DNA from: an uncultured Pelagibacteraceae bacterium
GTDB taxonomy: Bacteria; Pseudomonadota; Alphaproteobacteria; Pelagibacterales; Pelagibacteraceae
Assembly (NCBI GenBank): GCA_902569185.1
Contig: CACFTH010000001.1
Coordinates: forward strand, 72,001-136,000
Direction: 5' to 3'
Length of the DNA: 64,000 bases
Shown: piece after piece, positions 16,798 through 25,706 of the stretch
Numbering within the stretch: the stretch's first letter is position 1
Layout of the letters: each line of letters opens with the position of its first letter
Position numbers and translations under genes: made by a program
Notes under the pieces: model-generated
The model's input: the letters and a program-made list of their open reading frames with translations, nothing else
The model's database searches: none
What the model was told of the DNA's origin: nothing

Positions 16798-19125
16798 TTA
16801 AATATTTTTTCTTCTATAATTCAAATACCCAAATACTAACAAAGTAAAAAATGCAAAAGGATAGACAATTGCTTTATTGGGTCTATCTGGGTTTTCAATT
16901 TTAAAATTGCTTATTATATCCCCCATTTGTATTCCAGATTTTTTTGCCTCACCTTTCCAGTTTAATTTATCTACAGTAAGTTGATCATTTTGGTCTATCA
17001 AAGTTACACCGTATTCCTCTAAATTATATTCTTTTTCAAATTTTCTTTTATCAATAACAAATAACTTATATCTTTCTCCGTATTCGGAAATCCTAGTTAC
17101 TTTAATGTGAACTTCTTTGGTAGGATCAAAAGAAAGATTTTGAATAGTTTCTGCTGAAAGTTTTTGCTCATTAAATTTTGGATAAAATTTACTTAAAACA
17201 TAATCTGGAGCCAAAAATGATAAAGAAATTATTAAAAATGCAATTGTTTCATACCATTTTAATTTATTTATAAACCATTGTTGAGTAGCAGAGGTAAAAA
17301 TTAATATTCCCATTAAAGAAGTAACTATAACAATTAAAGCTTGCCAAAAACTATATACACCAATTAACAAAAGTTCATGATTGAATAAAAATACAATAGG
17401 TAAAATTCCTGTTCTTAAACTATACCAAATTGCCTGCAGTCCAGTTCTTAATGGATCACCGCCTGAAATTGCTGCAGCTGCGTAAGAAGCTAATCCAACT
17501 GGTGGCGTTACATCAGCCATCAAACCAAAATAAAATACAAATAAATGGACTGCTATTAGTGGAAAGATGAAACCAGAAGCATTCCCAACATCAACGAGAA
17601 CTGTGGCCATAAGCGATGCTACAACAACATAATTTGCAGTTGTTGGAAGACCCATTCCTAAAAGCAAACATAGTATAATGGTTAGTAGTATCAATATTAT
17701 TACATTGTCTCTAGCTATTGTCTCTATAACTATAATCAAGTTTGTACTCAGTCCTGTAGAGCCAACCGCTCCTACTATTATACCAGCAGTAGCAATTGCA
17801 ATTCCAACAGCTACCATGTTAATTGCACCCTTTTGAAGACCAACAATTGTTTGATTATACCAATCAACCAAACCAGTTTTAAAATCTGGATTTTTAATAA
17901 TACGGTTTACTAAATTTACTAAGACTAAAGAAAGAGTAGCATAAAAAATTGAAAACCCAGCGGTATATCTCATATAAACAAGCAGAAAAATTAAAACAAA
18001 AATTGGTATTAAAAAATGTAATCCTGATAAAAAGGTTTTCTTAAGATGTGGAACATCAGCGTCATCCATACCTTTAAGACCTAATTTAAGAGCCTCTAAA
18101 TGAGATATGTAAAACAAAGCAATGTAAGAAATGATGGCTGGTAAAAAAGCATGTTTCACAACTTCAAAATAAGTAACGCCAATAAAACTAGCCATAACAA
18201 AAGCAGCGGCTCCCATTACTGGAGGCATTATTTGACCATTAACTGAAGACGAAACTTCGATAGCTCCTGCTTTTTCCTGGGAGAAACCAGTTTTTTTCAT
18301 AATTGGAATTGTGAAAGTTCCGGTCGTGACAGTGTTTGCAATTGATGAACCTGAGATCATACCTGTCATTCCAGATCCTAATATTGCAGCTTTAGCTGGA
18401 CCTCCTCGCATTTTACCAACCATGGCAAAAGCCAAATCTAAAAAATATTTTCCTCCACCAGCAGTTTCTAATAGGGCCCCAAATAAAACAAATAAAAATA
18501 TGAAATCAACCGATACTCCTATTGGTATTCCGAAAATTGCTTCTTGATCAAACCACTGAAAACCAACCAATCTTTTTACAGAAAGACCACCATGAGAGAT
18601 TATATCTGGAGCATATTTGCCAAAATAAGAGAATAGTAGAAAACAAATTGCGATAATAACTAAAGGTAAACCAATTGCCCGTCTTGTGGCTTCTAAAAGA
18701 ATTACAATACCAATAGCCCCTATAATAAGTTCCACTGGAACTTTGAATCCGAATATTTCTTTAACTAAAAGTATTCCTCCTCTATTTACTAAATCATCAT
18801 AAAAAAAATAAATGTATAAACAACAAAACGCAGCAACTATACTTATCAGAATGTCGATTACTGAAATTTTTTTTCCTCTTACTGCTGGAAAAATCAAAAA
18901 AGCTAGTGTCAAAGCAAAGCCCAAGTGAATAGCTCTGGCTGGTAAACCTTTGAACATTCCAAAATTAAACCAAAAAGGGAAAGGAGAAGCATACCAAAGC
19001 TGGAAGAATGTCCAGAGAATGGCGATACCAAAAACTATTTTTAAATGAATTCCTGTTAAATTACGAGTTGGAGAAATATCTTCTTTAATTTTGTCTTTAA
19101 TCTTATTCTGAACGTTTTGATTCAT
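16798..19125 (-). CDS. TRAP transporter permease, fused 4TM/12TM, with C-terminal DUF3394/PDZ-like domain
   Basis: Inner-membrane, ion-driven uptake permease of the TAXI-type TRAP family, in which the small and large membrane subunits are fused. The 775 residues contain many helices with the DctM signature region (GSGMTGMISGSSIANTVTTG, near residues 250-270, and GMGLPTTANYVVVASL, near 490). The last 120 or so residues leave the membrane with a soluble PDZ-like stretch (KSGIQMGDIISNF), then a final helix and YRRKNI. The binding protein is encoded just upstream, separated by a terminator. Substrate unknown. Confidence 0.9.
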   Translation of the reverse strand: MNQNVQNKIKDKIKEDISPTRNLTGIHLKIVFGIAILWTFFQLWYASPFPFWFNFGMFKGLPARAIHLGFALTLAFLIFPAVRGKKISVIDILISIVAAFCCLYIYFFYDDLVNRGGILLVKEIFGFKVPVELIIGAIGIVILLEATRRAIGLPLVIIAICFLLFSYFGKYAPDIISHGGLSVKRLVGFQWFDQEAIFGIPIGVSVDFIFLFVLFGALLETAGGGKYFLDLAFAMVGKMRGGPAKAAILGSGMTGMISGSSIANTVTTGTFTIPIMKKTGFSQEKAGAIEVSSSVNGQIMPPVMGAAAFVMASFIGVTYFEVVKHAFLPAIISYIALFYISHLEALKLGLKGMDDADVPHLKKTFLSGLHFLIPIFVLIFLLVYMRYTAGFSIFYATLSLVLVNLVNRIIKNPDFKTGLVDWYNQTIVGLQKGAINMVAVGIAIATAGIIVGAVGSTGLSTNLIIVIETIARDNVIILILLTIILCLLLGMGLPTTANYVVVASLMATVLVDVGNASGFIFPLIAVHLFVFYFGLMADVTPPVGLASYAAAAISGGDPLRTGLQAIWYSLRTGILPIVFLFNHELLLIGVYSFWQALIVIVTSLMGILIFTSATQQWFINKLKWYETIAFLIISLSFLAPDYVLSKFYPKFNEQKLSAETIQNLSFDPTKEVHIKVTRISEYGERYKLFVIDKRKFEKEYNLEEYGVTLIDQNDQLTVDKLNWKGEAKKSGIQMGDIISNFKIENPDRPNKAIVYPFAFFTLLVFGYLNYRRKNI

Positions 19126-19141
19126 TTTAGTTAAGATACAT

Positions 19142-19180
19142 TATTCTAAAAAAAAGGCCCAAAAAATATTGGGCCTTTTT
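19142..19180 (-). terminator. Intra-operon terminator between the TAXI binding protein and its permease
   Basis: AAAAAGGCCC (19151-19160) and GGGCCTTTTT (19171-19180) form a perfect 10-bp stem with a 10-nt loop. On the minus strand the hairpin is followed by an unbroken run of T residues (complement of 19149-19156), making a strong intrinsic terminator in the direction of the binding protein gene. It lies after that gene and before the permease gene. Partial read-through would give more binding protein than permease. Confidence 0.85.
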
Positions 19181-19200
19181 AATTTAATTATGTATTTAGA

Positions 19201-20205
19201 TTACATTAATCCAGCTTCTTTATAATACTTAATAGCACCAGGATGTAATGGAGCCGATAAACCATCAGCTATCATATTTTTCTTTTCCAGTGGTCCAAAA
19301 GCTGGATGTTGAGCTCTGAAATCATCAAAGTTTTCCATAACCGCTTTTGTTACTAAGTATACAAGCTCTTCAGAAACATTTGCACTTGTTACAACAGTAG
19401 CTTTTACACCAAATGTTGTAGCGTCTTTTTTCTGATTTGAGTAAGTACCTGCTGGGATTACAGCTTTAGCATAATAGTCAGCTCCGTCAATTAAACCTTG
19501 AACTGGTGCTCCAGTCAAATTAATCGGGCTTGCTTTTGCTTTACAAGTTGCTGCTTGCTCCATAGCACCATTAGGAAATCCTACTGAATATCCGAATGCA
19601 TCTATTTTTCCGTCGCAAAGAGCTTTTACTTGTTCAGATGAAGTAAGTTCTGTTGTTGCTTTGAACATACTCATATCTGCACCCATAGCTTTCATTAATT
19701 CTTCCATAGTTCCTCTTTGACCAGAACCTGGGTTTCCAATATTAACTGTTTTTCCTTTTAAGCCTTTGAAATCTTTAATTTTAGATTTTTTACTAGCCCA
19801 AATTTGGAAAGGTTCGTTGTGAACAGAAAATACAGCTCTTAAGTCGCTAAACTGTTTTCCTTCCCATTTGCTTGAACCGTTATAAGCATGGAACTGCCAG
19901 TCTGACTGAGCAACACCAAATTGAAACTCACCATCTTTGATTTGTCCAATATTGTAGTTAGAACCACCTGTTGAAGGTGCAGTACATCTATAAGCTTTAG
20001 CTGTACCTTTTTTTCTTCCGTGCTCAGCACTTATCGCTTGTTTGTGTAACATTTTACAAATGGCGTTACCAGTTTGGAAATAAACTCCAGTTGGTCCACC
20101 TGTTCCAATTGTAAAAAACTCAGCAGCCTTTGCTACTGACATCATCGGTAAAGATAATGCAAATAACATTGCTATAGCTGAGATAGTAGAGATTATTCTC
20201 TTCAT
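19201..20205 (-). CDS. TAXI-family TRAP solute-binding protein
   Basis: Periplasmic substrate-binding component for the fused TRAP permease downstream. The 334 residues begin with a signal peptide (basic MKRI, hydrophobic core, cleavage after about AKA at residue 27). The mature protein opens with FTIGTGGPTGVYFQTGNAIC, the hallmark of the TAXI group. A strong ribosome site, AAGGGGG, sits 4 nt before the ATG, and a candidate promoter with a perfect palindrome lies just upstream. The closing GALIKYYKEAGLM-like tail (HPGAIKYYKEAGLM) is typical. The ligand is not predictable from sequence. Confidence 0.93.
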   Translation of the reverse strand: MKRIISTISAIAMLFALSLPMMSVAKAAEFFTIGTGGPTGVYFQTGNAICKMLHKQAISAEHGRKKGTAKAYRCTAPSTGGSNYNIGQIKDGEFQFGVAQSDWQFHAYNGSSKWEGKQFSDLRAVFSVHNEPFQIWASKKSKIKDFKGLKGKTVNIGNPGSGQRGTMEELMKAMGADMSMFKATTELTSSEQVKALCDGKIDAFGYSVGFPNGAMEQAATCKAKASPINLTGAPVQGLIDGADYYAKAVIPAGTYSNQKKDATTFGVKATVVTSANVSEELVYLVTKAVMENFDDFRAQHPAFGPLEKKNMIADGLSAPLHPGAIKYYKEAGLM

Positions 20206-20218
20206 TTTTCCCCCTTGT

Positions 20219-20249
20219 CTTAATTGTACAATTAAGTAAATCGTATCAA
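20219..20249 (-). promoter_or_regulatory. Candidate promoter/operator of the TAXI-TRAP operon
   Basis: Minus-strand TTGATA (20249-20244) and TACAAT (20228-20223) with a 15-bp spacer form a plausible promoter that would start transcription near 20216. An 18-bp perfect palindrome, CTTAATTGTACAATTAAG (20219-20236), covers the -10 box. This position and symmetry fit a repressor site. The remainder of the 104-bp gap up to the aminotransferase gene shows nothing else. Confidence 0.4.
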
Positions 20250-20309
20250 TACGTTAAGGGCATTGTAAAACTAAATAACTTAATTTGGACGTTAATTTTT
20301 ATAATGAAT

Positions 20310-21545
20310 CTAGAGTGTTTTAGACCACTCTACTAATTTGTTGGTTCCTTCAACAACATTTGGAGCATATTTTTTAACAAGATCATCATCTAGTTTTTTA
20401 CCACTATTAATATTTTTAAGAAAAATATCCCCATCAAAATCAGTGTAACTGAGCCTTGCTAACATTTTTTTTGATTTAAAACCAAAGTCCGAACCAGGCA
20501 AAAGTGCTACACCAGTTTTGTTGATTATATCGTCACACATTTCTGCAGAGCTCGAAAATTTAGAATTTAAAAACTCAGGCATTAAATAAAATGCCCCTTT
20601 AGGTGGATTAATTAAAATTTTATTAGATTTTAAATTATTAAAAACATAATTTCCTACAAGTTTTAAAATAGATCTAGTTTTATTTAAATAATCACTATAA
20701 TCACCTTTATAAGCTTCCACAGCTGCAAATTGTAAAGGGCTATTTACCGTTGAGTACGACTCACTTGCTAAAGTTTTTAATGCATTTAAAAAATCTTTTT
20801 GTCCATTAGGTACTGCAAAAAAACCTAATCGCCAACCCCCTGCACCACACCATTTGCTTAAACCCCCACTTATGAAAGTATTTTCAGGACAAAATTTTGA
20901 AATAGATTCATAATTTTTATCAAAAGTTAAATCTGTATATATTTCATCAGATAGAATTTTAATATTATTATGTTTTGCGACATTAGCGATTTGATTTAAA
21001 TTATTACAAACTGAACCAGATGGATTATTCGGAGAGTTAAGTATTAGTATAATATTTTTTTTTCCAATAGAATTTATTTTATCCTCAAGTTGTTTTGCTG
21101 TTGGAAACCAATTATTATCTAATGTTGTTTCAATCCAATGAACTTTATTTTTAGCTATTTCTGCTTGAGGTTCATATGAAACCCAACTTGGGGCAGGTAA
21201 AATTATTTCTCCATTAAATACTACATGCATTAACAACATTGCTTCTTTTGAACCAGGAGTTATAATTATATTTTCTTTTTTATAATCAACACCTGTTCTT
21301 TTTAATAAATATTTTGAAATTGCTTCCCTTAATTCAGGAAGTCCCTGCATAGGTAAATAATCTTTTTTATGGGCATTATCTCTTAAAACTGAAACTATTT
21401 TTTCTGGGATTGGAAAGGGAGATTGGCCAAAACCAAAGTTAAATACTTTCTTTCCATCTTTTAACAATTGTTTTATTTTTTCATTTATTGCTAAAGTAGC
21501 TGATGGTTTTAAATTAGCGATATTTTTTTTTATATCATCGTCCAC
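20310..21545 (-). CDS. PLP-dependent aminotransferase, class I/II fold
   Basis: A 411-residue fold-type I aminotransferase. It shows the N-terminal GFGQSPFPIP substrate loop, SPNNPSG (near residue 165), the DEIYTDL cofactor motif, the PLP-binding lysine near residue 231 in SGGLSKWCGAGG, and the arginine in LARLSYTDFDG near the C-terminus. The exact amino donor cannot be given; aspartate, aromatic or alanine transaminases share this layout. It is the only gene between the TRAP operon and the divergent helicase gene. Confidence 0.85.
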   Translation of the reverse strand: MDDDIKKNIANLKPSATLAINEKIKQLLKDGKKVFNFGFGQSPFPIPEKIVSVLRDNAHKKDYLPMQGLPELREAISKYLLKRTGVDYKKENIIITPGSKEAMLLMHVVFNGEIILPAPSWVSYEPQAEIAKNKVHWIETTLDNNWFPTAKQLEDKINSIGKKNIILILNSPNNPSGSVCNNLNQIANVAKHNNIKILSDEIYTDLTFDKNYESISKFCPENTFISGGLSKWCGAGGWRLGFFAVPNGQKDFLNALKTLASESYSTVNSPLQFAAVEAYKGDYSDYLNKTRSILKLVGNYVFNNLKSNKILINPPKGAFYLMPEFLNSKFSSSAEMCDDIINKTGVALLPGSDFGFKSKKMLARLSYTDFDGDIFLKNINSGKKLDDDLVKKYAPNVVEGTNKLVEWSKTL

Positions 21546-21590
21546 TGTCTCTAAATAGTACTACAGATATTATTTATTAAAATAGAACGT

Positions 21591-21619
21591 TTGACAAAGT
21601 GATTCGGTCATGATTTAAT
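21591..21619 (+). promoter_or_regulatory. Promoter of the helicase-carD gene cluster
   Basis: TTGACA (21591-21596), a 17-bp spacer and TTTAAT (21614-21619) with a TGA extension give a near-consensus sigma-70-type promoter. The expected start is near 21626, about 55 nt before the helicase ATG. The -10 box is nested in ATGATT-T-AATCAT, a small inverted repeat that may be incidental. Confidence 0.7.
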
Positions 21620-21680
21620 CATCTTTTGTTCTCTAACCTAGTCTATATGTAGTGTTTAAAAAAAATTACAGCACAAATTA

Positions 21681-24158
21681 ATGAATAACAGCGAAAATAA
21701 AATTATAGCTATTTTGGGTCCAACAAACACTGGTAAAACATACATGGCTATTGAGAAAATGTTGGAATTTAATTCTGGTATTTTTGGCTTACCTTTAAGA
21801 CTTTTGGCTAGAGAAGTTTACGATAAATGTGTCCTAAAGCTTGGAACTGAAAAAGTTGCTTTAATAACTGGTGAAGAAAAAATTATACCTTCTGATGCCA
21901 AATATTATATTTGTACTGTGGAGTCTATGCCTAAGGACAAAATAGTAGATTTTGTTGCTGTTGATGAAATTCAAATGTGTGGTGATGCCGAAAGAGGGCA
22001 CATATTTACAGACAGATTACTAAATTTTAGAGGTGAAGCCCTTACAATGTTTTTAGGATCCCAGATAATGAAAAATATCATTTCACAACTTTTAAAAAAT
22101 GTAGAATTTATTAATCAAGAGAGATTTTCAAAACTATCCTATAATGGATCTAAAAAAATTTCACGATTAAATAGAAAAAGTGCAATTATTGCTTTCTCAA
22201 TTGAGGAAGTTTATGCTTTAGCAGAATTAGTGAGGCGCCAAAAAGGTGGTTCAGCAGTAATAATGGGATCTTTAAGTCCCAAAACAAGAAATTCGCAAGT
22301 AGAACTTTACCAGTCAGGAGATGTGGACTACTTAGTTGCAACAGATGCTATAGGAATGGGTATTAATATGGACATTGAACAAATTAACTTTTCGAGTCTA
22401 AGAAAATTTGATGGAAAAAAGAGACGAAGACTAAGGATGACTGAGATTTCCCAAATTGCTGGTAGAGCAGGTAGATTTAAAAACGACGGATATTTTGGAA
22501 TAACTGGAGATTGTGAAAATCTTGAGGCTGATGAAATCGAAAGGATAGAAAAACATAATTTGGATGATATGAGATTTTTATATTGGAGAAATTCAAAATT
22601 AGATTTTTCCGATCCTGAAAGCTTGATTAATTCTCTTGAAAAAAAGTCAGGAAATAGGAATCTTCACAAAATCTCTGAGTCAATAGATGAAAACATATTA
22701 AAATACTTAATCAGAGACAAAAAAATTAAAATTACATCAAATAATCTGGAGCTACTTTGGGAGTGTTGTCAAATACCTGATTTTCAAAAAAAGGCTTTTA
22801 ATCATATTGAAGTTGTAACAAAAGTTTTTAACTTTCTAACTTCAAATAAAAATTGCATACCAAATGATTACATGAAAAATCAATTAAAAGGTTTAGACAA
22901 GTATCATGGAAACATTGATGTAATCTCAAATAAAATTTCAAATGTACGTACCTGGTCCTATGTAGCAAATAAAAAAAATTGGGTTGAAAATTCAGATTAT
23001 TGGATTGAAGCAAGTAAAAATATTGAGGATTTTTTATCTGAAAGACTTCACCAAGAACTTACTAAAAGCTTTATAGACAAAAGAATTAGCGCTTTATCAA
23101 GAGATCTTAAACAAGATCTTAAATTAGATACGACAATAAAAGAAAATAACGATGTGATAATTAACAAACAATTGATAGGAAACCTAAAGGGGCTGAAGCT
23201 AAATTTAGAATTTACAAAAGGTACGCTTGATACAGATATAAAATCTTTAAAGAAAGCAGCTAGGCAAGGAATCGCGAACGAGCTTATAAATAGAGCAAAA
23301 GAAATTAGTGAAAAAAAAGAGCTTGAGTTTAAAGATGACTTTAAAATCTACTGGAAAGATAATCCTGTAGCAAAAATAAAAAAAGGATCAAACTATTTGT
23401 CTCCAGAAATTGATATTATAGCAGATGAAGCTTTGGATATAAATTTTAGAAAAGACTTAATTATTTCACTGAATTCTTGGATTAGAAATCTAATTTCTGA
23501 GGAATTAAAAGATTTAGTAAATTTAATTAAGTTTAAAAATAATAATAAATATCTAAGAGCTCTTTCTTTTCAACTTTATGAAAATAACGGTGTGTTAAAA
23601 AGAGACAATATTAAAGACATTGTAGATTCAATATCAAAGGAAGATAGAAAACAATTAAGACAGCTAGGCATTAAAGTTGGAAGATATCATATATTTCTTC
23701 CAAGGATGTTAAAACCGAAAGCCGTTAATTTAAGAATATTACTTTGGAAATTCTATAATAATATTTCGAATAATAATGAAATTCCAAAATCTGGTTTAAA
23801 TTTTTTAGTTAATAAAGATAATAAATTAAATGCAAAATTTTTACTTCTTTGTGGATTTGAAAAATTTAAAAATTTTTATGTAAGAGTGGATATTCTAGAA
23901 AAGTTATTTTTAAAAATTATTGAAAATACAAAAAAAAATGACTTTCAGGTTAATTCGGAGATGATGAATTTATTAGGTTCATCAAAAGAAAATTTTTATG
24001 AATTATTAAATTTAATGAATTATAGAAAGAAAGATAAAGAAAAAGATACATTTTTTTACATTGGGAGTAAAAAAAATAAAAGAAAAAATCAATTTATGAA
24101 CAAAATTAACAATAAAGATAATCCTTTTCAAAAGTTACAGGCACTTAATGTAAAATGA
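21681..24158 (+). CDS. Suv3-like RNA helicase
   Basis: ATP-dependent superfamily 2 helicase of the Ski2/Suv3 kind, which in mitochondria unwinds RNA for degradation; alphaproteobacteria carry relatives often annotated as helicase-related protein. The 825 residues show Walker A GPTNTGKT (13-20), DEIQ (95-98), the motif IV-V region around IMGSLSPKTR and ATDAIGMGINMD, and motif VI QIAGRAGRF near residue 258. The C-terminal 450 residues are lysine-rich and contain the Suv3-type region plus a long basic tail. The stop overlaps the next gene by 4 bp. The partner exonuclease is not encoded here. Confidence 0.85.
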   Translation: MNNSENKIIAILGPTNTGKTYMAIEKMLEFNSGIFGLPLRLLAREVYDKCVLKLGTEKVALITGEEKIIPSDAKYYICTVESMPKDKIVDFVAVDEIQMCGDAERGHIFTDRLLNFRGEALTMFLGSQIMKNIISQLLKNVEFINQERFSKLSYNGSKKISRLNRKSAIIAFSIEEVYALAELVRRQKGGSAVIMGSLSPKTRNSQVELYQSGDVDYLVATDAIGMGINMDIEQINFSSLRKFDGKKRRRLRMTEISQIAGRAGRFKNDGYFGITGDCENLEADEIERIEKHNLDDMRFLYWRNSKLDFSDPESLINSLEKKSGNRNLHKISESIDENILKYLIRDKKIKITSNNLELLWECCQIPDFQKKAFNHIEVVTKVFNFLTSNKNCIPNDYMKNQLKGLDKYHGNIDVISNKISNVRTWSYVANKKNWVENSDYWIEASKNIEDFLSERLHQELTKSFIDKRISALSRDLKQDLKLDTTIKENNDVIINKQLIGNLKGLKLNLEFTKGTLDTDIKSLKKAARQGIANELINRAKEISEKKELEFKDDFKIYWKDNPVAKIKKGSNYLSPEIDIIADEALDINFRKDLIISLNSWIRNLISEELKDLVNLIKFKNNNKYLRALSFQLYENNGVLKRDNIKDIVDSISKEDRKQLRQLGIKVGRYHIFLPRMLKPKAVNLRILLWKFYNNISNNNEIPKSGLNFLVNKDNKLNAKFLLLCGFEKFKNFYVRVDILEKLFLKIIENTKKNDFQVNSEMMNLLGSSKENFYELLNLMNYRKKDKEKDTFFYIGSKKNKRKNQFMNKINNKDNPFQKLQALNVK

Positions 24159-24610
24159 TTTTTAATTTAATAAAAAATAAAAAAAGTGAAAAAGCTCAAA
24201 GTGAAAATGAGGATTTAATAAAAATTTTAGCTTTATTAATTTATGCTGCAAAGATAGATGAAAATTATTCTGAAAAAGAGAAAAAATTGATTATGACTTT
24301 TGCCGAAATGAGTTCAAATAAAAAATTAGATAATGAACAAATTAATAGTCTTATTGATCAAGCCGAACAGTACGAGAAAAATTCTAATCAAATTTTAGAG
24401 TTTACCCAAGAGGTTAAAAAAATAGATTTTAATACAAAAAGAAGAGTTTTAGAATTTTTATGGAAAATAATTTTATCAGATAATAAATCAGATGTTTATG
24501 AAAGCAATTTGATGAGACGAATTTGTGGCTTGCTATATTTGCCAGATAAATTAAGTGGAGAAATTAAATTAGATATTATAAGAAAGAATAAAAATGACGT
24601 ACATAGTTAA
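24155..24610 (+). CDS. TerB-like protein
   Basis: A 151-residue, mostly helical cytoplasmic protein. The segment [20 protein letters not shown] near residues 27-46, with its Asp/Glu-rich helix, and the later [17 protein letters not shown] resemble the TerB/DjlA N-terminal fold, which often binds a metal ion. Biochemical role unknown. It is translationally coupled to the helicase gene (ATGA overlap) and overlaps the ferredoxin gene by 17 bp, so the trio is made together. Family assignment rests on the helix pattern only. Confidence 0.6.
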   Translation: MIFNLIKNKKSEKAQSENEDLIKILALLIYAAKIDENYSEKEKKLIMTFAEMSSNKKLDNEQINSLIDQAEQYEKNSNQILEFTQEVKKIDFNTKRRVLEFLWKIILSDNKSDVYESNLMRRICGLLYLPDKLSGEIKLDIIRKNKNDVHS

Positions 24611-24935
24611 AGATGAATGTATAAAATGTAAGTTAATGGACTGCGTTGAAGTTTGTCCAGTTGATTGTTTTTATGAAGGCGAAAATATGCTCGTGATAAG
24701 TCCCGAAGAATGTATCGATTGTGGAGTTTGTGAACCTGAGTGTCCTGTAGATGCTATAGTTGCTGACGTTAATTATAATGAAAATGATAAACAAAAATGG
24801 CTTGAGATAAATGAAAAATATTCTAAATTATGGCCAAATATTTCTGAAAAAAAGGATCCGCCAAAAGATGCTGATGATTTTAGGAAAGTTAAAAATAAAC
24901 TAGATAAGTATTTTTCAGAAAAACCAGGAGGGTAA
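24594..24935 (+). CDS. fdxA: 7Fe ferredoxin (FdxA type)
   Basis: Small cytoplasmic electron carrier of 113 residues. Cysteines at 9, 12, 17, 21, 25, 40, 43, 46 and 50 follow, offset by one, the pattern of Azotobacter-type ferredoxin I, which holds one [3Fe-4S] and one [4Fe-4S] cluster. The second set reads [15 protein letters not shown]. The remaining C-terminal 50 residues form the usual extension. The gene overlaps the TerB-like gene, and its last codons contain the ribosome site of carD, so the four genes form one operon. Confidence 0.93.
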   Translation: MTYIVKDECIKCKLMDCVEVCPVDCFYEGENMLVISPEECIDCGVCEPECPVDAIVADVNYNENDKQKWLEINEKYSKLWPNISEKKDPPKDADDFRKVKNKLDKYFSEKPGG

Positions 24936-24937
24936 CT

Positions 24938-25582
24938 TTGCCAAGGAAAAAGAAAAAAAAATCCAAGTTAAAACCAGTTAAATCTAAAAATATAAAAAAA
25001 GTACTTTTGCCAAAAAAAGTAAATTTAGCTGATCAAAAAATTGAAATAAAAAAAGTTAAGAAACAGGCTACAGAAAAGAAAGAATACAATATTAACGACT
25101 TTGTTGTGTACCCAAAACATGGTGTAGGTAAAATTATATCTGTCGAAAAAGCCACAATAGGTGATATCGGAATAAATTTTTATAAGATTTTAATTGAAAG
25201 AGATAAACTTACTTTGACAATACCTATTAATCAACAAAGCCACTTAAGACCAATATCTTCGATTAATCAAATTAATAAGTGTGTTTCTATTTTGAAAACA
25301 AAACCTAAAATTAAAAGAACCATGTGGAGTAGAAGAGCGCAGGAATATGAGCAGAAAATTAACTCAGGTAAAATTTATGAACTTGCGGAAGTTGTTAAAG
25401 ATCTTAACAAAACGTCAAACACATTAGCTGACCAATCTTACAGCGAAAGACAGCTTTTTGAACAAGCTTACGATAGATTACAAAGTGAATTTGAGGTCGT
25501 GCTTAAAATTTCTGCTGAAGATACCAAAAAGAAAATGGATAAAGCCCTAGGAAGAGTTCAAAATTTAGAATTAGAGCAATAA
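24938..25582 (+). CDS. carD: CarD/CdnL family transcription regulator, TTG start
   Basis: Binds RNA polymerase beta through its RID domain and stabilises open promoter complexes, often at rRNA promoters. The 214 residues begin with a very basic, disordered 45-residue tail (PRKKKKKSK). The CarD_TRCF domain follows (NINDFVVYPKHGVGKI near 46-61), then a helical DNA-binding part rich in charged residues. The start is TTG at 24938: AGGAGGG (24926-24932), the strongest ribosome site in this operon, stands 5 nt upstream. A hairpin terminator follows the stop at once, ending the operon. Confidence 0.9.
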   Translation: MPRKKKKKSKLKPVKSKNIKKVLLPKKVNLADQKIEIKKVKKQATEKKEYNINDFVVYPKHGVGKIISVEKATIGDIGINFYKILIERDKLTLTIPINQQSHLRPISSINQINKCVSILKTKPKIKRTMWSRRAQEYEQKINSGKIYELAEVVKDLNKTSNTLADQSYSERQLFEQAYDRLQSEFEVVLKISAEDTKKKMDKALGRVQNLELEQ

Positions 25583-25624
25583 AAAAAACGCCCCTTCCGT
25601 GAGATTTGGAAAGGGCGTTTTAAT
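25583..25624. terminator. Bidirectional terminator after carD
   Basis: AAAACGCCC and GGGCGTTTT pair around CTTCC/GGAAA (one C-A mismatch) with a 9-nt loop, centred near 25604. On the plus strand the hairpin is followed by TTTT; on the minus strand by eight T residues (complement of 25581-25588). It therefore ends the carD transcript and, even better, a transcript arriving from the small ORF at 25706-25635. Confidence 0.85.
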
Positions 25625-25634
25625 AGAAAACTAT

Positions 25635-25706
25635 TTATCTTCTTCTTCTTCTTCTTTTTTTAGCCTTCTTTTTTTTCTTTTTAGCTTTTTTACGTCTTTT
25701 AGCCAT
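25635..25706 (-). CDS. Very small Lys/Arg-rich peptide (23 aa)
   Basis: ORF from ATG (25706-25704) to TAA (25637-25635). The product is MAKRRKKAKK, then more lysines, one alanine, two lysines and six arginines; 19 of 23 residues are basic. A ribosome site AGGGAGA ends 3-4 nt before the ATG, a TTGACA-16 bp-TAAAGT promoter lies upstream, and a good terminator follows, so this has the parts of a complete transcription unit. It resembles nucleic-acid-binding tails in composition only. I know no family for it. The six AGA codons also form a trinucleotide repeat, so simple-sequence origin cannot be excluded. Confidence 0.5.
   Translation of the reverse strand: MAKRRKKAKKKKKKAKKRRRRRR

Noticed and set aside
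21610-21622. ATGATT-T-AATCAT inverted repeat at the helicase promoter -10
   Set aside because: Short and largely formed by the TTTAAT box itself; expected by chance in AT-rich DNA.
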